The translations under genes and the position numbers were made by a program. From Gaiellasilicea sp963707575 (GTDB lineage: Bacteria; Actinomycetota; Thermoleophilia; Gaiellales; Gaiellaceae), in the NCBI GenBank assembly GCA_963707575.1, contig OY970171.1:2542001-2606000 (forward strand): DNA of 64,000 bases. Direction: 5' to 3'. The notes under the pieces are model-generated. The model was not told the origin of the DNA. It did no database searches and was given only the letters and a program-made list of their open reading frames with translations. Positions 8,164-15,095 of this stretch are shown piece after piece. The first letter of the stretch is position 1. Each line of letters begins with the position of its first letter.

Positions 8164-9723
8164 ATGGCGAATGACACGATGGAAAAGCCCTTGGAGGCCG
8201 AGGACGGCGTCTGGGTAACCGGCCCCGACGGCGACCTGATCCCGGACTACGAGTCCACCTTCCCGACGATCAACGAGGGGGAGGTCGTGCACGGCACCGT
8301 CGTGCGCGTGGACAAGGACGAGGTGCTCGTCGACATCGGCTACAAGTCCGAGGGCGTCATCCCTGTCGCCGAGCTCTCGATCCGCCGCTCGGTCAACCCG
8401 GCCGACGAGGTGTCGGTGGGAGAGGAGATCGACGCGCTCGTGATGACGAAGGAGGACGCCGAGGGCCGGCTGATCCTCTCCAAGAAGCGCGCCCGCTTCG
8501 AGCTCGCCTGGAAGAAGATCGAGGCGGCCAACGAGAGCGGCGAGCCCGTGATCGGCAAGGTGATCGAGGTCGTCAAGGGCGGCCTGATCCTCGACCTCGG
8601 CGTGCGCGGCTTCCTGCCCGCGTCGCTCGTCGACATCCGCCGCGTCCAGGACCTGGACGAGTTCATGGGCAAGGAGCTGCGCTCGAAGGTGATCGAGCTG
8701 AACCGCTCGCGCAACAACGTCGTGCTCTCGCGCCGCGCCGTCCTCGAGGACGAGCGCAAGGAGATGCGCCAGGCGATCCTCGACCGGCTCAACCCGGGCG
8801 ACGTGGTCGACGGCACGATCTCGAACATCGTCGACTTCGGAGCCTTCGTCGACCTCGACGGCATGGACGGCCTGATCCACATCTCCGAGCTCTCCTGGAG
8901 CCACGTCAACCATCCTTCCGAGGTGCTCGACATCGGCCAGGAGGTCAAGGTCAAGGTGCTCGACATCGACCGCGACCGGCAGCGCATCTCGCTCGGCCTG
9001 AAGCAGACGCAGTCCGATCCGTGGCAGCAGGTGCTCGAGAACTACAACGAGGAGGACGTCGTCGAGGGCCGCGTGACGAAGGTCGTCACGTTCGGCGCCT
9101 TCGTCGAGATCCTCCCCGGCGTGGAGGGCCTCGTCCACATCTCCGAGCTCGCGCAGCATCACGTCGAGAACCCGCGCGAGGTCGTCTCGCAGGGTGACGC
9201 CGTCAACGTGCTCATCCTCGAGGTCGACGCCGAGCGCCGGCGCCTCTCGCTCTCGCTGAAGCGGGTCGAGGAGGGTGCCGAGCCGCTGCCGCGCGCCGAC
9301 GGGGCCGAGTCCGTGCACATGACGCCGAAGCTCGACCTCTCCGAGGACGTCTTCCCGGCCGGTGCGTCGGAGGCCGACGCGGACGCCCTCGATGAGCCGC
9401 TCACCGCGGAGGCCGAGGAGGTCGCCGAGGTCGAGAGCGCCGAGAGCGTCGAGGAAGCTCCCGCCGCCGAGGCGACCGAGGAGACCGAGGCCGAGGCCAC
9501 CGCGGAGACCGAGGTCGCCGAGGACACCGAGGTCGCCGAGCCCGTCGCCGAGGCTGCCGACGAGCCCGTGGCCGAGACTACGGAGACCGTGGCAGACGCC
9601 CTGGAGCCCGCGGACGAGCCGGCCCCGGAGAGCGACGCCGCTGCCGAGGTCGAGCTCGAGAGCGAGTCGACCGCGGACGCGGACGGCGCTGCGGGCGACG
9701 ACGCGCCCGACCAGACCGCCTAG
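8164..9723 (+). CDS. rpsA: 30S ribosomal protein S1 with acidic tail
   Basis: This RNA-binding ribosomal protein helps position mRNA on the 30S subunit. It has 519 residues from ATG 8164. There are four S1 repeats: about 36-105, 120-186, 206-275 and 291-361. The third and fourth are canonical (DVVDGTISNIVDFGAFVDL; VVEGRVTKVVTFGAFVEI). Four repeats is usual for actinobacteria, against six in E. coli. Residues from about 400 to the end are a low-complexity Glu/Ala/Asp/Thr tail that is probably disordered. It heads a short run with coaE and the transglycosylase gene. Its own mRNA appears leaderless. Confidence 0.95.
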   Translation: MANDTMEKPLEAEDGVWVTGPDGDLIPDYESTFPTINEGEVVHGTVVRVDKDEVLVDIGYKSEGVIPVAELSIRRSVNPADEVSVGEEIDALVMTKEDAEGRLILSKKRARFELAWKKIEAANESGEPVIGKVIEVVKGGLILDLGVRGFLPASLVDIRRVQDLDEFMGKELRSKVIELNRSRNNVVLSRRAVLEDERKEMRQAILDRLNPGDVVDGTISNIVDFGAFVDLDGMDGLIHISELSWSHVNHPSEVLDIGQEVKVKVLDIDRDRQRISLGLKQTQSDPWQQVLENYNEEDVVEGRVTKVVTFGAFVEILPGVEGLVHISELAQHHVENPREVVSQGDAVNVLILEVDAERRRLSLSLKRVEEGAEPLPRADGAESVHMTPKLDLSEDVFPAGASEADADALDEPLTAEAEEVAEVESAESVEEAPAAEATEETEAEATAETEVAEDTEVAEPVAEAADEPVAETTETVADALEPADEPAPESDAAAEVELESESTADADGAAGDDAPDQTA

Positions 9724-9728
9724 CTCCC

Positions 9729-10316
9729 TTGCCGCTTGCAGTCGCCATCACCGGCGGCATCGGTGCGGGCAAGAGCGAGGCGCTCTTCGCCTTCCAGAAG
9801 GCCGGCGCCGCGACGGTCTCGAGCGACGAGATCGTCCACCACCTGCTGCGTGAGGACGCCGAGGTGCGTGAGCTGCTGGTGGCCGGACTGGGGGAGGGGA
9901 TCCTGGGCGAGGACGGGTCGATCGACCGCGCCCGCGTCGCGGACATCGTCTTCCGTGACCGCGACAAGCTCGCCCTCCTCGAGTCCGTGCTGCACCCTCG
10001 GGTCGCCGCGGAGTACCTGCGCTGGCGCGAGCAGCTCGACCGGCTCCCGAATCCGCCCGAGGTGTGCGTGACCGAGGTGCCGCTCTTGTACGAGTCGGGG
10101 GCGGAGGCCAGGTTCGACAGGGTCGTCGTGATCACGGCGCCGGCCAAGCTGCGCGAGCAGCGCCGCCGCATTCGCCGCGACGAGCGCGAGCAGCGGCTGC
10201 TGCCGGACGCCGAGAAGGTGAAGCGAGCCGACTACGCGTACGTGAACACGGGCACGCTCGACGAGCTCGATGCCTGGGTGGGCGGCGTGCTGGCAGAGCT
10301 GCAGGCGCTGGCATGA
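9729..10316 (+). CDS. coaE: dephospho-CoA kinase
   Basis: This enzyme phosphorylates the 3'-hydroxyl of dephospho-CoA with ATP, the last step of coenzyme A synthesis. It has 195 residues from a TTG start six bases after the rpsA stop. The P-loop GGIGAGKS is at residues 9-16, followed by VSSDEIVHHLL (substrate-binding Asp) and the EVPLLYESG motif typical of CoaE. The length is normal. TTG is chosen because the P-loop strand begins at once after it and no ATG or GTG fits. The stop overlaps the next gene by four bases. Pantothenate genes of the same pathway lie at 34.5-36.9 kb. Confidence 0.93.
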   Translation: MPLAVAITGGIGAGKSEALFAFQKAGAATVSSDEIVHHLLREDAEVRELLVAGLGEGILGEDGSIDRARVADIVFRDRDKLALLESVLHPRVAAEYLRWREQLDRLPNPPEVCVTEVPLLYESGAEARFDRVVVITAPAKLREQRRRIRRDEREQRLLPDAEKVKRADYAYVNTGTLDELDAWVGGVLAELQALA

Positions 10317-10861
10317 GCCGGCTCACGACAGTGGCTGTGCTGGTCGTCGCCCTGGCGGGCTTCGCCTTCTACGTCTTCGAGACGGAGCCGCGCTGGTACG
10401 AGCGGATGCGCTACCCGCTGCGTTACGAGGAGCTCGTGAAGGGCCACGCGGAGAACTACGGGCTCGAGCCGCAGCTGCTCGCGGCGATGATCTACCAGGA
10501 GAGCAAGTTCGACGCCGACGCGCGCTCGAGCTCCGGCGCGGTCGGCCTGATGCAGCTGCTGCCGGAGACCGGTCAGGGGATCGCGGATCGGACGGGCGGG
10601 AAGAGCTGGCGGCCGGAGGATCTGCTCACCCCCGAGCTGAACATCCGCTACGGCGCCTGGTACCTCCGCCACCTGCTGGACAAGTACGACGACGAGTCGC
10701 TGGCGCTGGCGGCCTACAACGCGGGCCAGACGAACGTCGACGAATGGCGGCGCAGCGGAAGCGGGATCCAGTTCTCGGAGACGCGCCACTACGTCGCGCG
10801 CGTGCAGGAGCTCAAGCGGGTGTACGCCGAGGCGTACGGGTCCGAGCTGGGCCTCCGATAG
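10313..10861 (+). CDS. Membrane-anchored lytic transglycosylase (SLT domain)
   Basis: This cell-wall enzyme cleaves the MurNAc-GlcNAc bond of peptidoglycan, forming 1,6-anhydro ends. It has 182 residues. Residues 5-22 form an uncleaved-looking membrane anchor. The Slt70-like catalytic domain follows: MIYQESKFD with catalytic Glu63, then GAVGLMQLLPETG, NIRYGAWYLRHLLDKY and LALAAYNAGQTNVDEW. The ATG overlaps the coaE stop (ATGA). Its 3' end runs 50 bases into the convergent tetR gene. The domain order matches small MltE/Slt-like proteins. Confidence 0.9.
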   Translation: MSRLTTVAVLVVALAGFAFYVFETEPRWYERMRYPLRYEELVKGHAENYGLEPQLLAAMIYQESKFDADARSSSGAVGLMQLLPETGQGIADRTGGKSWRPEDLLTPELNIRYGAWYLRHLLDKYDDESLALAAYNAGQTNVDEWRRSGSGIQFSETRHYVARVQELKRVYAEAYGSELGLR

Positions 10862-11402
10862 CCGAATCCACGAGCGCGATCAGCTCGGCTGCGTCCGGCG
10901 ACGGAAAGCCGGCCGCGAGGCGCAGGGCCAGGCCGTCGAGGACGACGCCGACGAACTGGCCGACGGACTGGAGCGGGACGTCGTCGCGGATCTCGCCGGC
11001 GTCGCGCGCCGCTTCGAGCCAGTGCTTGATCCGTTCCTCCGCCTCGGGCGCGCGCTGCCTCCAGCGCTCGTGGAAGGCGGAATCGGTCCGGAGCCGGCGC
11101 CCCACCTCGAGGTAGGCGCCGAGCCAGTCGGGGTCCTCCTCGACGAACGCACGGATCACCGCCTCGAGCCCTTCGTCCCCCCACAACTGGCCGAGCCGGT
11201 TGGCGTCCCGCTCGGCGAGCGTGAGGAAGATCTCGTCCTTGGAGGGGAAGTAGTTGAAGATCGCGCCACGCGAGAGCCCGGTCTCCTGCTCGAGTCTGAC
11301 GACCGTCGCGCCCTCGTAGCCGTAGGTCGCGAAGCACCGTCTCGCGGCCTCGAGGATCTCGTCGCGCCGCTGCTGGCGGGCCTCTGCGCTGATCTTCGGC
11401 AT
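10812..11402 (-). CDS. TetR family transcriptional repressor
   Basis: This is a 196-residue repressor. The N-terminal helix-turn-helix (about residues 10-55) reads RDEILEAARRCFATYGYEG, then LEQETGLSRGAIFNYFPSKDEI, the TetR recognition helix form. The ligand-binding part is generic. It is divergent from the M29 aminopeptidase gene and the two MFS exporter genes behind it. A palindrome between the promoters is the likely operator, so it probably represses both itself and that run. A TAAAGT hexamer six bases before its ATG suggests a leaderless mRNA. The last 50 bases overlap the end of the transglycosylase gene on the other strand. Confidence 0.9.
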   Translation of the reverse strand: MPKISAEARQQRRDEILEAARRCFATYGYEGATVVRLEQETGLSRGAIFNYFPSKDEIFLTLAERDANRLGQLWGDEGLEAVIRAFVEEDPDWLGAYLEVGRRLRTDSAFHERWRQRAPEAEERIKHWLEAARDAGEIRDDVPLQSVGQFVGVVLDGLALRLAAGFPSPDAAELIALVDSAIGGPARTRTPRRTPA

Positions 11403-11408
11403 GTTCCT

Positions 11409-11439
11409 ACTTTACAAAACCGTACGGACGTTTTATATT
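11409..11439. promoter_or_regulatory. Divergent promoters with TetR-type operator
   Basis: On the plus strand TTTACA (11411-11416) and TATATT (11434-11439) have a 17-base spacer, the best sigma-70 promoter in the window, with the ATG six bases on. On the minus strand TAAAGT (complement of 11409-11414) precedes the tetR ATG by six bases. An imperfect inverted repeat covers 11413-11437, with outer arms TACAAAAC and GTTTTATA and the palindrome CCGTACGG inside. Bound repressor would block both promoters. Confidence 0.65.
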
Positions 11440-11445
11440 GGCGCG

Positions 11446-12522
11446 ATGACCGATTCCCGGATCGAGCAGTACGCCAGGCTCCTCGTCGAGACATGCGTCG
11501 ACGTGCAGCCCGGCTGGCAGGTCGTGATCTCGTCGTCCACCGGCGGCCTCGGGCGGCCCCTCGTCGAGGAGGTCACGAAGCAGGTCGCGCAGCGCGGCGC
11601 CTACGCGCTCCTGCGGACGAGCCTCGCCGCCGATCGGATCTGGATCAAGCACGCGCCGCTCGAGCTGCTCGGCGCGATGGCGCCCCTCGAGCGTCGCGTG
11701 CTCGAGGAGGCGGACGCGTTGATCGTGATCGAGGCGCCCGAGAACACGCGCGACTCGTCATCGATCCCGACCGAGCGGCAGCAGGCGCTGATGGTGGGGG
11801 TGCGCCCAGCGATGGAGCGGCTGTTCACGAGCCAGGTGGCGTGGGTGGGGTGCCAGTACCCGACGCCGGCACTTGCGCAGGAGGCGGGGCTCTCGACCGA
11901 CGAGTTCGCCGAGTTCCTCTTCGGCGCCTGCCTGCTGGACTGGGACGCCGAGCGGGCGCGGATGCAGCGTTATGCCGATCGCTTCGATGTCGCCTCCGAG
12001 GTGCGGATCGTCGGCGAGGGGACCGACCTCCGGCTCGGGATCGCCGGCCGGCCGGTCGAGGTCGACGCCGGCGGGAAGAACATCCCGGGTGGTGAGTTCT
12101 TCTGCTGCCCCGTCGAGGACAGCGCCGAGGGGACGATCCACTTCACCGAGTTCCCCGCCGTCTACTCCGGACGCGAGCTGAACGGCATCCGGCTGCGCTT
12201 CGAGGGCGGGCGCGTTGTCGACGCCGGTGCGGAGACGAACGAGGAGTTCCTGCTCGAGGTGCTGGACTCGGACGACGGCGCGCGGCGCCTGGGCGAGCTC
12301 GGGATCGGCTGCAACCCGGGGATCACCCGCTACATGAAGAACACGCTCTTCGACGAGAAGATGGACTGCACGGTCCACGTGGCGCTCGGGAACGGGATGC
12401 CCAATCTCGGCAGCAAGAACGAATCGACGATCCACTGGGACATCGTCAAGGACCTGCGTCAGGGCGGCCGCCTCGAGCTCGACGGCGAGGTGGTGCAGGA
12501 GAACGGCGTGTGGACGCTCTGA
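11446..12522 (+). CDS. M29 family aminopeptidase
   Basis: This is a metallo-aminopeptidase of the AmpS/AmpT (thermophilic aminopeptidase) family, 358 residues and of normal length. The metal ligands expected for M29 are present in order: Glu217 in NIPGGEFF, Glu284 in LGELGIGCN, His311 in CTVHVALGNG, and His330 and Asp332 in STIHWD. It is predicted cytoplasmic, releasing N-terminal residues from peptides using zinc or cobalt. The start is ATG 11446, directly after the promoter. Two MFS exporter genes follow closely, and a TetR repressor is divergent, so this peptidase and the exporters may share a regulon. Confidence 0.92.
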   Translation: MTDSRIEQYARLLVETCVDVQPGWQVVISSSTGGLGRPLVEEVTKQVAQRGAYALLRTSLAADRIWIKHAPLELLGAMAPLERRVLEEADALIVIEAPENTRDSSSIPTERQQALMVGVRPAMERLFTSQVAWVGCQYPTPALAQEAGLSTDEFAEFLFGACLLDWDAERARMQRYADRFDVASEVRIVGEGTDLRLGIAGRPVEVDAGGKNIPGGEFFCCPVEDSAEGTIHFTEFPAVYSGRELNGIRLRFEGGRVVDAGAETNEEFLLEVLDSDDGARRLGELGIGCNPGITRYMKNTLFDEKMDCTVHVALGNGMPNLGSKNESTIHWDIVKDLRQGGRLELDGEVVQENGVWTL

Positions 12523-12523
12523 C

Positions 12524-13753
12524 GTGAGTCTGTTCCGCACGCGCGGCCTGCGCCCGTTGCTCGCCGCCGAGGTGATCTCGACGACCGGCGGGCAGATGAC
12601 CTGGCTCGCGCTGCCGTGGTTCGTGCTCGTCACCTCGGGCTCGGCGACGCGGATGAGCCTCGTCGTCGCGGCGGAGCTGCTCGGCCTCGCGGCGCTCGGG
12701 CTGCCAGGCGGAAAGCTGCTGGGCCGTTTCGGCGCCTGGCGGACGATGGTCTTCTGCGACTCGACGCGCGCGCCGCTGATGCTCGTCGTCCCGCTGCTGC
12801 ACTGGACCGGCGGGCTCTCGTTCGGCGCGCTGCTCGCGATCGCGGCAGCGCTCGGCGCCCTCTCCGCGCCCTACTTCGCTGCCCAGAAGGTGATCGTCCC
12901 CGAGCTGCTGGGCGAGGACGAGGCGCTCGTCAGCCGCGCGAACGCGCTCTTCCAGGGCGCGACGCGCGCGACGATGCTGCTCGGCCCGGTGGCCGGAGGC
13001 GTGCTGATCGCGTTCCTCTCCGCGCCGGTCGTACTCGCCGTCGACGCCGCCACGTACGCGGTCTCGGCCGTGATCCTGAAGCTCTTCGTCCCCCGCCCGC
13101 GGCAGCTTCCGGCCGGCGACGAGGACACGGGCGTCCGCCGCGGCATCCGCTTCCTCGCCCGCGAGCCGCTGCTGCGCATCTGGACGCCGGTCTTCGCGTT
13201 CGGCGACGCCGCCTGGACGGCCTTCTTCATCAGCGTGCCGGTCCTGGTCGTCGACCGCTTCGGTGCCGACCCGCGCATCGCGGGCTGGCTGATCGCGTCG
13301 TTCGGCGTGGGCGCCGTGCTCGGGAACGCGGTCGCGTTCCGCTTCTTGCTCGACCGTGTGCGCGGCCTCAGCCTGATCGCCGTGGGCGTGCTGGCCCAGG
13401 CGCTCCCGCTCTGGCTGCTCACGATCGACCTGCCCCCGGCCGCCTACTCGGCGGCGCTCGTGGCGTCCGGGCTCGGGAACGGGCTCTGCAACCCGAGCAT
13501 CCACTCCCTGATGACGCTGCGCATCCCGCCCGCGCTGCGGCCCACGGTAATGACCACGATGATGATGCTGTTCGCGCTCGTCCAGCCGCTCGCCGTCTTC
13601 GGCGTCGGGCCCGTGCTCGACGCGTACGGGCCCGAGCCGGTGCTGATCGGCTTCGCGGTCGCCCAGACGGTGGCGATGGCCGGGATCGCCGCGTCCGCTC
13701 TCTCCGCCCGCTCGGCGGCGCCGGCCGACGTGCGTTCCGCGGAAGCCGCCTGA
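12524..13753 (+). CDS. MFS transporter (first of tandem pair)
   Basis: This major facilitator superfamily membrane protein has 409 residues and about 12 predicted helices. It resembles drug-efflux or enterobactin-exporter (EntS-like) members. The cytoplasmic loop after helix 2 reads GGKLLGRFGAWRTMVFCDSTR, corresponding to the MFS signature loop. It starts with GTG one base after the aminopeptidase stop. The next gene is a paralogue of exactly the same length that overlaps by one base. The substrate is unknown. A TetR repressor upstream suggests an inducible exporter. Confidence 0.87.
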   Translation: MSLFRTRGLRPLLAAEVISTTGGQMTWLALPWFVLVTSGSATRMSLVVAAELLGLAALGLPGGKLLGRFGAWRTMVFCDSTRAPLMLVVPLLHWTGGLSFGALLAIAAALGALSAPYFAAQKVIVPELLGEDEALVSRANALFQGATRATMLLGPVAGGVLIAFLSAPVVLAVDAATYAVSAVILKLFVPRPRQLPAGDEDTGVRRGIRFLAREPLLRIWTPVFAFGDAAWTAFFISVPVLVVDRFGADPRIAGWLIASFGVGAVLGNAVAFRFLLDRVRGLSLIAVGVLAQALPLWLLTIDLPPAAYSAALVASGLGNGLCNPSIHSLMTLRIPPALRPTVMTTMMMLFALVQPLAVFGVGPVLDAYGPEPVLIGFAVAQTVAMAGIAASALSARSAAPADVRSAEAA

Positions 13754-14982
13754 TGCTGCGCGCGCGGGGCCTGCGCCCCCTCCTCTTCGCGCAGGCCGTC
13801 TCGTCGCTCGGTTCGCAGATGACGTTCCTGGCGCTGCCGTGGTTCGTGCTCGTGACGACGGGCTCCGCCACCAGGATGGGTGTCGTACTCGCCGTCGAGC
13901 TGCTGCCGGTGGCGGTCCTCGGGATCCCGAGCGGCACCGTCGTGGCGAAGCTCGGCGCACGGCGGACGCTGCTCGTCTGCGACGCGGGGCGAGCTCCTGT
14001 GATGCTCGCAATCCCGCTCCTGCACTCCGCGGGGCTGCTCAGCTTCCCAATCCTGCTCGTCTGCGTCGCGCTGATCGGGGTCTTCATCGCGCCGTCCTTC
14101 TCGGCGCAGAGGCTGATCCTGCCCGACCTGGTGGGCGAGGACGAGCGAGCCGTCACCCGTGCGAACGCGGTCATGGAAGGCGTCCAGCGGATGACGTCGC
14201 TGTTCGGCCCCGTCACCGCGGGCGTGCTGATCTCGCTGCTCGGCGCGACGAACGTGCTCTACCTCGACGCGGCCACCTTCGCGTTCTCGTTCTTCGTCCT
14301 CCGCTTCCTCGTGCCCCACTGCCGGCCGGCGGCCGGGAGCGAGGAGAGCCGCGGCGTGCTCGCCGGCGTTCGCTTCATCGCCCGCGACCGCCTGCTCGCG
14401 TCGCTCGCCGTGACGTCGCTCTTCCTCAACGCCTTCGGCCAGATGCTGATCGCTGCGCTGCCCGTGCTCGCGTTCCAGCAGTTCGACGAGAGCGCGCGGA
14501 TCGCCGGCGCGTTCTTCGCGGCCTTCGGCGCCGGCGCCGTGCTCGGCAGCGTGATCGCCGTGAAGCTGGTGCATCGCTTCGAGCCGATCCGGCTGGGCGC
14601 CGTCTCGCTCATCGCCCTGACGCTCCCGATCTGGATCCTGCCGCTCGGCCTGCCGGCGCCGGGGGTGATGGCGGCGCTCTTCGTCTCGTCCGTCTTCGGG
14701 CCGCTCGTGAACGCGCCGCTGATCGGAGTGATCACCATGCGGACGCCCGAGGCGCTGCGGCCGAAGGTGATGACGGCGGTGCTCACCTTCGCGATGCTCG
14801 CAGGGCCGGTCGGCCTGCTCGTGGTCGGCCCCCTGCTCGCTGGCGTCGGTGTCTACAAGGTGTTCCTGGTCATCGCGGTGGGCGAGTCGCTGGCCGCGCT
14901 CTTCTTCGCGTTCGCGGCGTTCCGCGCACCGCGCGCCGCCCCCGATGGCGCGCTGGACAGCGTCCCAACGCCGGTGACCTAG
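13753..14982 (+). CDS. MFS transporter (second of tandem pair)
   Basis: This is the second 409-residue MFS protein. Its ATG overlaps the stop of the first (TGATG). It aligns with its neighbour along the whole length: RGLRPLLFAQ against RGLRPLLAAE, LALPWFVLVTTGSATRM against LALPWFVLVTSGSATRM, and GEDERAVTRANAVMEG against GEDEALVSRANALFQG. The pair clearly arose by tandem duplication. Whether they act as separate exporters or as a pair is not known. A cluster of hairpins follows the stop. Confidence 0.87.
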   Translation: MLRARGLRPLLFAQAVSSLGSQMTFLALPWFVLVTTGSATRMGVVLAVELLPVAVLGIPSGTVVAKLGARRTLLVCDAGRAPVMLAIPLLHSAGLLSFPILLVCVALIGVFIAPSFSAQRLILPDLVGEDERAVTRANAVMEGVQRMTSLFGPVTAGVLISLLGATNVLYLDAATFAFSFFVLRFLVPHCRPAAGSEESRGVLAGVRFIARDRLLASLAVTSLFLNAFGQMLIAALPVLAFQQFDESARIAGAFFAAFGAGAVLGSVIAVKLVHRFEPIRLGAVSLIALTLPIWILPLGLPAPGVMAALFVSSVFGPLVNAPLIGVITMRTPEALRPKVMTAVLTFAMLAGPVGLLVVGPLLAGVGVYKVFLVIAVGESLAALFFAFAAFRAPRAAPDGALDSVPTPVT

Positions 14983-15003
14983 GCGGTTCGGTTGCGAGTC
15001 GCC

Positions 15004-15020
15004 GGCCCGCGAAGCGGGCC
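15004..15020. terminator. Hairpin terminator 1 (MFS side)
   Basis: The stem is GGCCCGC/GCGGGCC, seven base pairs with a GAA loop, followed on the plus strand by CTTTAGGG. It lies 22 bases after the MFS stop and is a plausible weak intrinsic terminator for the M29-MFS run. Confidence 0.55.
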
Positions 15021-15038
15021 CTTTAGGGGTCTTCGCGC

Positions 15039-15068
15039 GCTGAGCATCCGCTTCCGCGGATGCTCAGC
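15039..15068. terminator. Strong bidirectional hairpin
   Basis: This is a perfect 13-base-pair stem (15039-15051 with 15056-15068) and a TTCC loop. It sits between convergent genes and can end transcription from both sides. A short TT follows the plus-strand side. Confidence 0.75.
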
Positions 15069-15075
15069 TTGCGCC

Positions 15076-15095
15076 GGGCTAGCTGACGCTAGCCC
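15076..15095. terminator. Third hairpin at stop of minus-strand gene
   Basis: The stem GGGCTAGC/GCTAGCCC (eight pairs, TGAC loop) overlaps the stop codon of the minus-strand dimethylformamidase-like gene. It may protect the 3' end or add to termination. Confidence 0.5.

Noticed and set aside
5085..8177. Long open frame antisense to polA (about 1,000 codons)
   Set aside because: High GC gives long shadow frames. The plus-strand polA is intact with all motifs, and the antisense translation is a low-complexity Arg/His/Asp-rich sequence.
12446..14574. Long antisense frames over the MFS pair, with repeat-like composition
   Set aside because: These mirror membrane-protein codons. Their Arg/Gln-rich translation has no domain and no promoter or RBS.
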